From the NCBI GenBank assembly GCA_947631085.1, contig CANRJY010000012.1, forward strand, positions 1 to 64,000: 64,000 nucleotides of DNA, written 5' to 3'. Below are positions 9,238-15,782 of the stretch, in pieces. The DNA comes from an uncultured Clostridia bacterium. Its GTDB lineage: Bacteria > Bacillota > Clostridia > UBA1381. Under the pieces are notes generated by a model. That model saw only the letters and a list, made by a program, of their open reading frames with translations. It ran no database searches and was not told the origin of the DNA. The stretch's first letter is position 1. Each line of letters opens with the position of its first letter. The position numbers were made by a program, and so were the translations under genes.

Positions 9238-9266
9238 TTGAAAAAACAGTTAAAATAGTGTACAAT
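9238..9266 (+). promoter_or_regulatory. Predicted promoter of glmS
   Basis: TTGAAA (9238-9243) and TACAAT (9261-9266) are spaced by 17 bp. The start would lie near 9273, leaving a leader of about 47 nt, too short for a glmS ribozyme. Confidence 0.65.
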
Positions 9267-9319
9267 ATAATAGAATAAATATGAAGTTGACATAATTTTT
9301 AGATGCGGAGGTAAATTTT

Positions 9320-11143
9320 ATGTGCGGAATAGTAGGTTATATAGGCTCGGAGCAGGCGTCTCCGATACTGCTCGAGGGGCTTTCGAAGCTCGAATACCGC
9401 GGCTACGACAGCGCGGGTATAGCGGTGTTTAACGAGGGCAAAATAGAAATCGCTAAGGCTAAGGGCAGACTTGCGGTGCTTGAGGAAAAAACTCACAACG
9501 GCGCGACCGTTCACGGAACTATGGGAATAGGTCATACGCGCTGGGCTACGCACGGCGAGCCGTCGGACGAGAACGCGCACCCGCATATTTCCAATTCGGG
9601 CAGATTTGCGGTCGTGCATAACGGCATAATCGAGAATTACATAGCGTTAAAGCAGAGACTTATCGAGCGAGGATTTGAATTTATGTCCGATACCGACACC
9701 GAGGTCATAGCTCATCTTTTCGAGTATTACTACAAGGGCGACATCATGGACGCGATGATCCGCGTTATAAACCGCGTCGAAGGCTCGTACGCTCTGGGCG
9801 TGCTCTGCTCGGATTATCCCGACCAATTTATCGCGGTGAGAAAGGCGAGCCCGCTTATCGTCGGTTTGGGCGAGGGCGAGAACTTTATCGCGTCGGACGT
9901 TACCGCGATTTTGAAGCATACGAGAAATATTTATTACCTTGAGGACGAGGAAATGGTCGTTCTCTCGAAGGACGGAGTTACGGTTTACAACAAGGACAAG
10001 GAAGTTGTTCCGAAGGACGTTTTCACCGTAAACTGGGACATCAGCGCGGCTGAAAAGGGCGGCTATGAGCACTTCATGATGAAGGAGATCGAAGAACAGC
10101 CGAAGGCTTTGCGCGACACGATAAGCCCGAGAATTAAGGACGGCAAAATCGTGCTCGACGATATTTCGCTCACAACCGAGGATATAAAGAAGATAAACAA
10201 AATTTATATCGTCGCGTGCGGAAGCGCGTACCATGTCGGCGTTGTCGGAAAGTATGTGATTGAAAAGATGTGCCGCATACCGGTTGAGGTGCAGGTAGCG
10301 TCGGAGTTCCGTTACTGCGACCCGATCGTTACGAAAGACGATCTTGTAATAGTGATAAGTCAGTCCGGCGAAACCGCCGATACATTGGCGGGACTGAAAG
10401 AAGCGAAAAACCGCGGCGCGCGTATCTTGTCGATCGTAAATGTTGTCGGAAGCGCGATAGCTAACGCTTCGGACGATGTAATATACACATGGGCGGGACC
10501 GGAAATCGCGGTCGCGACGACAAAGGCGTACAGCACTCAGCTTGCCGTTATGTACCTTATCTCGACATACATGGCTGATAAGCTCGGCATGATCACGTCG
10601 GGCGAATACGCGCGGCTGATTTCGGAAATCGAGGCTCTGCCGGATAAGGTTGAGGAAGTGCTGAAATCGAAGAAGGAAATTCAATATCTCGCGTCGCTGT
10701 TCTACAACTGCCGCTCGATATTCTTCATAGGACGCAACCTCGACTATGCGGTATCGCTCGAGGGCTCGCTCAAATTAAAGGAAATCTCGTATATTCACAG
10801 CGAGGCATACGCGGCGGGCGAGCTGAAGCACGGCACGATTTCGCTTATAGAGGACGGTACGCTCGTAATAGCGCTCGCCACAGGGCAGGATTTATTCGAT
10901 AAGACCGTTTCAAACGTAAAAGAGGTAAAGGCGCGCGGCGCTGTCGTAATGGGAGTAACGACGGAAAATCACGACATGACGGAGGTCGCGGACCACGTCA
11001 TAAAAATCCCGTCGATCCACGAAACGCTGCTCCCGTCACTGACGGTGATCCCACTCCAGCTTTTCGGCTATTACGTCGCGTCGCTTAAGGGATGCGACAT
11101 AGATAAACCGAGAAATTTGGCTAAATCGGTTACTGTGGAATAA
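9320..11143 (+). CDS. glmS: Glutamine-fructose-6-phosphate aminotransferase (isomerizing)
   Basis: A 607-residue enzyme making glucosamine-6-phosphate from fructose-6-phosphate and glutamine, the entry step to UDP-GlcNAc and peptidoglycan. The N-terminal glutaminase domain begins MCGIVGYIG, with Cys2 as nucleophile after Met removal. Two SIS domains follow, recognised by SQSGETADTLAGL and by the region around SLEGSLKLKE. The C-terminus KSVTVE is the classic GlmS ending. Length is normal. It has GCGGAGG as ribosome site, its own promoter and its own terminator. The catalytic leader ribozyme of many Firmicutes is absent. Confidence 0.98.
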   Translation: MCGIVGYIGSEQASPILLEGLSKLEYRGYDSAGIAVFNEGKIEIAKAKGRLAVLEEKTHNGATVHGTMGIGHTRWATHGEPSDENAHPHISNSGRFAVVHNGIIENYIALKQRLIERGFEFMSDTDTEVIAHLFEYYYKGDIMDAMIRVINRVEGSYALGVLCSDYPDQFIAVRKASPLIVGLGEGENFIASDVTAILKHTRNIYYLEDEEMVVLSKDGVTVYNKDKEVVPKDVFTVNWDISAAEKGGYEHFMMKEIEEQPKALRDTISPRIKDGKIVLDDISLTTEDIKKINKIYIVACGSAYHVGVVGKYVIEKMCRIPVEVQVASEFRYCDPIVTKDDLVIVISQSGETADTLAGLKEAKNRGARILSIVNVVGSAIANASDDVIYTWAGPEIAVATTKAYSTQLAVMYLISTYMADKLGMITSGEYARLISEIEALPDKVEEVLKSKKEIQYLASLFYNCRSIFFIGRNLDYAVSLEGSLKLKEISYIHSEAYAAGELKHGTISLIEDGTLVIALATGQDLFDKTVSNVKEVKARGAVVMGVTTENHDMTEVADHVIKIPSIHETLLPSLTVIPLQLFGYYVASLKGCDIDKPRNLAKSVTVE

Positions 11144-11161
11144 ATTTGGCTGAAAAATGTA

Positions 11162-11196
11162 AACGGATAGAAACACAGAGTTTCTATCCGTTTTTT
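11162..11196 (+). terminator. Terminator of glmS
   Basis: A 13-bp stem (AACGGATAGAAAC / GTTTCTATCCGTT) with loop ACAGA runs into TTTTTTATT. It ends 6 bp before the stop codon of the convergent gene. Confidence 0.9.
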
Positions 11197-11201
11197 ATTA
11201 T

Positions 11202-11882
11202 TTATTGTACCGTAATATTCCCAATACCAATTCCCTCATCACCTACAATTTTCAATTGCAGTCCGTAGTTTATAGGAATAGAGACCGTTTTGGGTAATGA
11301 TTCATTTTCAAGCTCTACCTCTTTTATAGTCCTACCATCCACAATGAATGATACCGATTTTCTTTTTTGACCGCGTGCATGACCTATTGTACATTCAATA
11401 TTGGAATATTTACTGTTAATATTGAATAAAGCATAACACTCACCTGCCCAAGTGTAACTATGCATTACTAAACCATTACTGTAATTTTCTCCAGACATCT
11501 CAAACTTGCTTCCTTTAGATGATAAATATATATCACACTTATGTGTATCATATGGCGGACATTCTTCGAGAAAAATCGTTCCCTTCGGAACCATTTCATC
11601 CCATAAATACACACTTTTAGTAGTCCCATCCCATGTAACCTGCATATCTGCAAGATTCGCAGTACCTCTTATCGGCATATATGTAGTACCGTTATAGATA
11701 AACGGTTCAATAGTACTGCCGTTTACATCTCTAAGTTCACACAGAACATTGTCTTTGTAAACCTTAATATTGTCATACGACACCTCAATCATCTCTGTGC
11801 AGTTTTTTGCGTAAGTCAATCCGCTTGTCAATATAGTACCAATTGTAATACCGATTAAAACCGCTTTCACTTCTTTTTTCAT
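11202..11882 (-). CDS. Exported stalk-domain / NPCBM-like carbohydrate-binding protein
   Basis: A 226-residue secreted protein. Residues 1-25 are a signal peptide. Residues 55-95 (TTYMPIRG, VTWDGTTKSVYL) are a copper-amine-oxidase-N-like stalk segment. The C-terminal half resembles the NPCBM carbohydrate-binding fold (GLVMHSY near 138, SVSFIVDGRT, and a closing strand GIGIGNITVQ). No catalytic domain is present. The DNA is visibly richer in A and T than its neighbours, as is the divergent regulator gene 122 bp away, suggesting that both arrived together. It may bind cell-wall or host glycan; this is inference from the fold. Confidence 0.75.
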   Translation of the reverse strand: MKKEVKAVLIGITIGTILTSGLTYAKNCTEMIEVSYDNIKVYKDNVLCELRDVNGSTIEPFIYNGTTYMPIRGTANLADMQVTWDGTTKSVYLWDEMVPKGTIFLEECPPYDTHKCDIYLSSKGSKFEMSGENYSNGLVMHSYTWAGECYALFNINSKYSNIECTIGHARGQKRKSVSFIVDGRTIKEVELENESLPKTVSIPINYGLQLKIVGDEGIGIGNITVQ

Positions 11883-12004
11883 TTTTTTCCTCCTTATCTT
11901 TAAATCATATGTGTATATAAATATATATCGATATAATTATATACTGAAATAGAGGAATTGTCAAGTATGTATATATATAATAAAGTATATATGAGGTGAT
12001 TTTT

Positions 12005-12217
12005 ATGGCTATCAAGCTAACACTTGATAAAATTCTTAATGAAAGAAATTTAAGCCGTTATGAGCTTTCCAAACGTACAGGAATACAGTATCAAATTGTA
12101 GATAACTATTATAAAAATAAAGTTGTACGTTATGACAGCTATATTTTAAATAAGTTATGTGATTTCTTGGAATGCGATATTTCGGATTTGATCAGTTATG
12201 ATAAAACCACATATTAA
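12005..12217 (+). CDS. Small XRE/Cro-type helix-turn-helix regulator
   Basis: A 70-residue single-domain Cro/C1-type DNA-binding protein. The helix-turn-helix spans about residues 15-40 (SRYELSKRTGIQYQIVDNYY), and CDFLECDISDLISY is the usual fifth-helix ending. The ATG at 12005 follows GAGGTG; a GTG 9 bases earlier overlaps that site and is less likely. It is AT-rich and divergent from the stalk/NPCBM gene, so it may control that gene from the shared intergenic region 11883-12004, which contains several TATATA-type dyads. Target unproven. Confidence 0.88.
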   Translation: MAIKLTLDKILNERNLSRYELSKRTGIQYQIVDNYYKNKVVRYDSYILNKLCDFLECDISDLISYDKTTY

Positions 12218-12246
12218 AAAGGGCTGCCTCGGCAGCCTTTTATTTT
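12217..12246. terminator. Bidirectional terminator
   Basis: GGCTGC / GCAGCC stem (12222-12227 with 12232-12237) with CTCG loop, A-rich on the left and TTTTATTTTTAT on the right. It serves the XRE gene and the minus-strand membrane protein gene ending at 12262. Confidence 0.85.
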
Positions 12247-12261
12247 TATATTAATAGATTT

Positions 12262-12774
12262 TTACATTTCATCATCCAGCAGCTTTATTTTGAAAACATC
12301 TTCGGTGCCGCCGATATCGGTTAAAAGTATAACGGATACCAAATCGCCTTCGTCCAAATCGGAAAGGGAAATCGGCTGTCCGTGCCATTCGAGCGGAATG
12401 CCGTCGTAGAGCTCATATGTAAATTCGCCTCGATAAGACTCGTCATTAAGCGGTATTCCCGTTACGGTTACGGTATTGTCACCGACTTCCTTTACCTCGG
12501 CATAAAAAGCGTCCGCATCGATCTGCCCTTCCGGCGTCTTGGGATTTGATATGCCCTGCTTTATAAAAAAGCTGATAATGACGGCAACAAGAAGAAATAT
12601 AATTGTCAAGACAGCCGCGACGCGTGAGGGTGCGGGCATTGATTTTTTGCGCTCATCCGCTCCGTTCGAATCCTCGCTGCTTTTTGTCTTATATATAAAA
12701 TAATAACCCACGCAAACGGCGGCCACGAATATTGCCGCTGCCAAAAGTACAAAAAGATACATCGGTAATACCAT
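12262..12774 (-). CDS. Two-pass membrane protein with extracytoplasmic C-terminal domain, unknown
   Basis: A 170-residue protein with two hydrophobic segments (about residues 4-27 and 52-73) separated by a charged loop, then a roughly 95-residue acidic domain containing TVTVTGIPLND and GDLVSVILL strands that could form a small beta barrel. I do not recognise a family. AAAGGAGGGC is its ribosome site. Its promoter is a 28/30 copy of the one driving the adjacent toxin-antitoxin operon, so the two are probably co-regulated. It could be a third member of that system or an unrelated gene that acquired the same control region. Confidence 0.7.
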   Translation of the reverse strand: MVLPMYLFVLLAAAIFVAAVCVGYYFIYKTKSSEDSNGADERKKSMPAPSRVAAVLTIIFLLVAVIISFFIKQGISNPKTPEGQIDADAFYAEVKEVGDNTVTVTGIPLNDESYRGEFTYELYDGIPLEWHGQPISLSDLDEGDLVSVILLTDIGGTEDVFKIKLLDDEM

Positions 12775-12797
12775 AACAAAGCCCTCCTTTTTGTTAA

Positions 12798-12827
12798 ATT
12801 GTATTACAAAAATTATATTTTGTCAAT
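12798..12827 (-). promoter_or_regulatory. Promoter/operator copy 1 (membrane protein gene)
   Basis: Minus-strand TTGACA (12826-12821) and TACAAT (12803-12798) with 17-bp spacing. The -10 overlaps the odd palindrome TTGTATTACAA at 12799-12809. The -35 lies on the toxin stop codon (12823-12825). The 30-bp block is identical at 28 positions to 13339-13368. Confidence 0.8.
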
Positions 12828-13095
12828 GAGATGCGTAAATATCCCGCCTGTGTCCGACATTCAGTACCAAAATCGTGACTTTTCCATCGCCGATTTTCGC
12901 AAGCAGGCGGTAGTCGCCGACGCGGTAACGCCATTCGCCTGCTCTGTCTGCCGACAGCGGCTTCCCATGCCGGCGCGGATTTTCACAGTTTTCGAGATTT
13001 TTCCTCACCCAGCCTAAAATCAGCGCGGTTGTAGGACGGTCTAATTTTTTTAAATCCTTTAACGCGCGCTCCGTAAACTCAACCCTGTAAATCAT
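12823..13095 (-). CDS. RelE/ParE-superfamily toxin
   Basis: A 90-residue RelE-type toxin. The family pattern is clear: MIYRVEFTERALKDLKKLD at the start, then GEWRYRVGDYRLLAKI with the conserved Arg residues, and a closing VLNVGHRRDIY strand. RelE members cut mRNA at the ribosome; ParE members act on gyrase. The conserved C-terminal His-Arg-Arg and the central RYRVGDYR favour RelE. It overlaps the upstream antitoxin by 4 bases (13092-13095), the usual translational coupling of type II pairs. Confidence 0.92.
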   Translation of the reverse strand: MIYRVEFTERALKDLKKLDRPTTALILGWVRKNLENCENPRRHGKPLSADRAGEWRYRVGDYRLLAKIGDGKVTILVLNVGHRRDIYASH

Positions 13096-13313
13096 CTCAA
13101 GCCCAGTTCCCTTTCCGCCTCGTCAAGCGAAAATGTGACGGGATTGCTTTTGTATTCCGCCATAGCCGCGTCAAACATTTCCAAATCGTATTCGTTTTCG
13201 ATCCGCTCCATTACGCTTTGACGTATAAGCTCCGACACGGAAATATTGTTAAGCTCGGCGTATTTTTTTATCAGTAACGTATCCTCGTCGTTCAGTCTTA
13301 ATGAAATAGTCAT
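13092..13313 (-). CDS. RelB-type ribbon-helix-helix antitoxin
   Basis: A 73-residue protein whose first 45 residues are a ribbon-helix-helix DNA-binding domain (MTISLRLNDEDTLLIKKYA, then NISVSELIRQSV). The C-terminal tail (AEYKSNPVTFSLDEAERELGLR) is of the toxin-wrapping type. It precedes and overlaps the toxin gene. As a dimer it would be expected to repress its own promoter; the TTGTAwTACAA dyad over the -10 is the likely operator. Confidence 0.92.
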   Translation of the reverse strand: MTISLRLNDEDTLLIKKYAELNNISVSELIRQSVMERIENEYDLEMFDAAMAEYKSNPVTFSLDEAERELGLR

Positions 13314-13338
13314 ATCAAAAGCTCCTTTCGCGTATTAC

Positions 13339-13368
13339 ATTGTATTACAAAAAGTATGTTTTGTCAAT
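13339..13368 (-). promoter_or_regulatory. Promoter/operator copy 2 (toxin-antitoxin operon)
   Basis: Minus-strand TTGACA (13367-13362), 17-bp spacer, TACAAT (13344-13339), with the TTGTATTACAA dyad at 13340-13350 overlapping the -10. Only 2 of 30 bases differ from 12798-12827. Confidence 0.85.
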
Positions 13369-13441
13369 AGTATTTGCAAAAATTAAAAAATAATTTACGT
13401 TTCCGCTCCAAATTTAACCAACATCGTATTTTGTAAATTTT

Positions 13442-13472
13442 TGAATAATACGCGCGGAAAAAAATCATAATA
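13442..13472 (+). promoter_or_regulatory. Sigma-G-like promoter of spoVT
   Basis: TGAATA (13442-13447), 18 bp, then CATAATA (13466-13472) match the forespore sigma-G pattern (TGAATA / CATACTA). This agrees with the known sigma-G dependence of Bacillus spoVT. Confidence 0.65.
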
Positions 13473-13521
13473 AGTTCATACCAACCATAAAAACTATTTT
13501 AGCATATAGGAGGAATTTATT

Positions 13522-14058
13522 ATGAAAGCCACAGGCATTGTCAGAAGAATAGACGACTTGGGCAGAGTTGTTATACCTAAGGAAATAAGACGCACCATGC
13601 GCATAAGAGAGGGAGATCCTCTTGAAATTTATACAGAAAAGGACGGCGAGGTTATTTTCAAGAAGTATTCGCCCATAGGCGAGCTTGGAGATTTCGCCGC
13701 GAATTACGTTGAAACTCTCGCGAAGGCGAGCGGTCACGGAGCCTGCATCACAGACCGCGACAACATAATCGCGGTTTCGGGCATACCAAAGAAGGAGCTT
13801 ATGGAAAAGCCTATCAGCTCCGAGCTCGAGCACGTTTTGAACGATAAAACGGTACTGAGCGCGTCCGGCGGGAAGTCGATTTCCGTGACGGACGCGAACG
13901 ATAAGTACAGCGCGGGCGTAGTCGTTCCGATTATTTCGGAGGGCGACACGATAGGCTCGGTTCTGTTTATTATGAACGAGGGCGAACCGCTTTCCGAGGT
14001 GGAGAGCAAGCTCGCCGAGTCGGCAGCCGGTTTTCTCGGAAAACACATGGAGGGCTGA
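13522..14058 (+). CDS. spoVT: Stage V sporulation protein T
   Basis: A 178-residue forespore transcription regulator, exactly the length of the Bacillus protein. Residues 1-50 form the AbrB swapped-hairpin DNA-binding domain (MKATGIVRRIDDLGRVVIP, then RRTMRIREGDPLEIY). Residues 60-178 form the GAF-like domain that mediates tetramer assembly. TAGGAGG precedes the ATG. SpoVT adjusts sigma-G target genes late in spore development. Its presence with a sigma-G-like promoter is the best evidence in the window that the organism forms endospores. Confidence 0.97.
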   Translation: MKATGIVRRIDDLGRVVIPKEIRRTMRIREGDPLEIYTEKDGEVIFKKYSPIGELGDFAANYVETLAKASGHGACITDRDNIIAVSGIPKKELMEKPISSELEHVLNDKTVLSASGGKSISVTDANDKYSAGVVVPIISEGDTIGSVLFIMNEGEPLSEVESKLAESAAGFLGKHMEG

Positions 14059-14063
14059 ATGCG

Positions 14064-14253
14064 CAGTCCCGCAAAAAACAGACAATAGACAAAAGCCTCC
14101 TATGGTATAATAAAAGAAAACCATAGGAGGTAATTTTATGTCAAGAAGTTACAAACATATCCAAAAATATGAGAAAGAGAGTTTATAATTAAAAGATAAA
14201 GGCTTAACAAAGCGGGAAATATGGAGAATGACTGTCCGCATAAACCGGGACAG
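14064..14253 (+). mobile_element. Degenerate IS-derived remnant (about 190 bp)
   Basis: CAGTCCCG at 14064-14071 and CGGGACAG at 14246-14253 are near-inverted (7 of 8) and may be the ends. Between them lies the start of a transposase-type helix-turn-helix gene (see 14138). Upstream of that start is an 11-bp inverted repeat, CCTCCTATGGT (14096-14106) with ACCATAGGAGG (14120-14130), that would sequester its own AGGAGG ribosome site. Almost the whole body is missing, so it cannot move by itself. Confidence 0.5.
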
Positions 14254-14256
14254 TTC
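14138..14256 (+). pseudogene. Broken N-terminus of an IS3-type orfA transposase
   Basis: After TAGGAGG the frame reads MSRSYKHIQKYEKESL, then a TAA at 14186, then continues LKDKGLTKREIW. This matches the N-terminal helix-turn-helix of IS3-like orfA proteins common in Clostridia (YKHIQ.YEKEI..LK..GLT.REI). The in-frame stop and loss of the rest make it a pseudogene. Confidence 0.6.
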
Positions 14257-14262
14257 AGTTTG

Positions 14263-15636
14263 CTATACGGCGGCTTTGCCAATCGATTTTCTTGTTTTGA
14301 AATATGCCGCCGCTATCGCTGCCGATGTTATTATCCAGCTCACCGGATATACCATCAACAATGTTTCAAACGTCGGTGACTGCGGGAAAACTAAGTAAAC
14401 CCATATCAGACGCACTCCGCACACTCCAACGATCGAGATGAGCGCCGGAACGAGCGAGCGCCCAAGCCCGCGCATACTGCCGGACAGTACGTCCATAATC
14501 GCATTGAAAAGCTGCGGCAGCAGCGCGTAGCGCATTCGTATGCAGCCCAAATCGGCGACGATTTGCTCGGACGTGTATATTTTTATAAGTGTGTGTCCGG
14601 AGAAATAGAACGCAAGTGACATCGCCATAGTAAATACCGAGCCGAGCAGCAGACACCAGCGTGTTACCGCGCGGCATCGCTCGTATTGACCAGCGCCGTA
14701 GTTTTGGCTTGTAAACGTCACGCACGCCTGGCTGAAGGAGTTGAGCATATAATAGACGAAGAACTCAAAGTTCAAAGCCGCAGCGCAGCCCGCGACCGCG
14801 TCAGAACCGAGTTGGTTTAACGACGACTGAACGCATATGTTTGATACGGAGAACACAACGCCCTGAAGTCCGGCAGGGAGCCCTATCTGCGCTATTTCGC
14901 GTAAAATTCTGAAATCTATTCGCAGATTTTTTAATTTTATTTTAAGTGCGCCTTCCTCATGCATCAAGAAAAACAGCAGCATACCCGAGCTTACGACATT
15001 TGCGATAACCGTCGCGATCGCGACTCCGGCAACGCTCAGCTTGCATACTATTACGAAGAACAGATTCAGTATAATATTGATAACTCCCGATACGAGCAGC
15101 GCGAAAAACGGGCGTTTCGTATCGCCGCGGCTTCTCAGAATTGCCGCTTCGAAGTTGTAGAGCATTATAAACGGCATACCGAGAAAATATATTCTCAGGT
15201 ACAGTATCGCCAAATCTATAATATCATCCGGCGTTGACATAAGCGTTAAAATCGGACGCGTTATAAGCTGACCGAGACCCATGATAATTATACCGCTCAG
15301 AAACGCCACGGTGACAGCCGTATGCGCCGCGCGTCCGGCGCGCTGCGCGTTGTTTTCACCGAGATATCTCGCGATTACGACATTCGCTCCTATCGAAAGC
15401 CCGACGAAAATATTTACCAGCAGATTTATGACCGGACCGTTGCTTCCGACCGCCGCCAGCGCGCGGCTTCCCGCAAACTGACCCACCACGGCAATATCCG
15501 CCGAGTTAAAAAGCTGCTGCAAAATGCTGCTCGCCGCGAGCGGCAGAGCGAACAGAAGTATTTTATCCCACAGAGAGCCGCTCAGCATATCTATCGTTCT
15601 TTTTTGCTTTTTTGCTTGCATTAAAAATTGCCCCAT
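14263..15636 (-). CDS. MATE family multidrug/metabolite exporter
   Basis: A 457-residue polytopic membrane protein with about 12 hydrophobic segments and the MATE pattern ALPLAASSILQQLFNSADIAVVGQFAG in the first helix and loop. The family exchanges Na+ or H+ for cationic drugs or metabolites. A second ATG at 15621 (MQAKKQKRT) sits behind GGGG and could be the real start. TATAAT at about 15660-15665 on the minus strand may be its -10, but I cannot pick a clear -35. It lies next to the pectin lyases but nothing ties it to them. Confidence 0.93.
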   Translation of the reverse strand: MGQFLMQAKKQKRTIDMLSGSLWDKILLFALPLAASSILQQLFNSADIAVVGQFAGSRALAAVGSNGPVINLLVNIFVGLSIGANVVIARYLGENNAQRAGRAAHTAVTVAFLSGIIIMGLGQLITRPILTLMSTPDDIIDLAILYLRIYFLGMPFIMLYNFEAAILRSRGDTKRPFFALLVSGVINIILNLFFVIVCKLSVAGVAIATVIANVVSSGMLLFFLMHEEGALKIKLKNLRIDFRILREIAQIGLPAGLQGVVFSVSNICVQSSLNQLGSDAVAGCAAALNFEFFVYYMLNSFSQACVTFTSQNYGAGQYERCRAVTRWCLLLGSVFTMAMSLAFYFSGHTLIKIYTSEQIVADLGCIRMRYALLPQLFNAIMDVLSGSMRGLGRSLVPALISIVGVCGVRLIWVYLVFPQSPTFETLLMVYPVSWIITSAAIAAAYFKTRKSIGKAAV

Positions 15637-15738
15637 TCCAAAATATATTTGTTTTTCTTAATTATAGCACAGTTGTTACATAAAGGAAACAGTAAAAGTA
15701 TATAAATTATGCGCGAAAAGAGTATGATATATCATATA

Positions 15739-15772
15739 AAAATGTCAAGGAGCTTATGCTCCTTGACATTTT
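15739..15772. terminator. Terminator of the first PL11 lyase gene
   Basis: A perfect 15-bp stem (AAAATGTCAAGGAGC / GCTCCTTGACATTTT) with TTAT loop, A/T-flanked on both sides. On the minus strand it lies 11 bp after the lyase stop. Confidence 0.92.
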
Positions 15773-15782
15773 ATGTTTTCGA

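Noticed and set aside
9267-9319. glmS leader ribozyme
   Set aside because: The leader from the predicted start to the ATG is only about 47 nt and shows no ribozyme core, which needs well over 100 nt.
9647-10684. Long antisense ORF inside glmS
   Set aside because: It mirrors the codon structure of glmS, has an Arg/His/Val-rich composition typical of shadows, and has no ribosome site.
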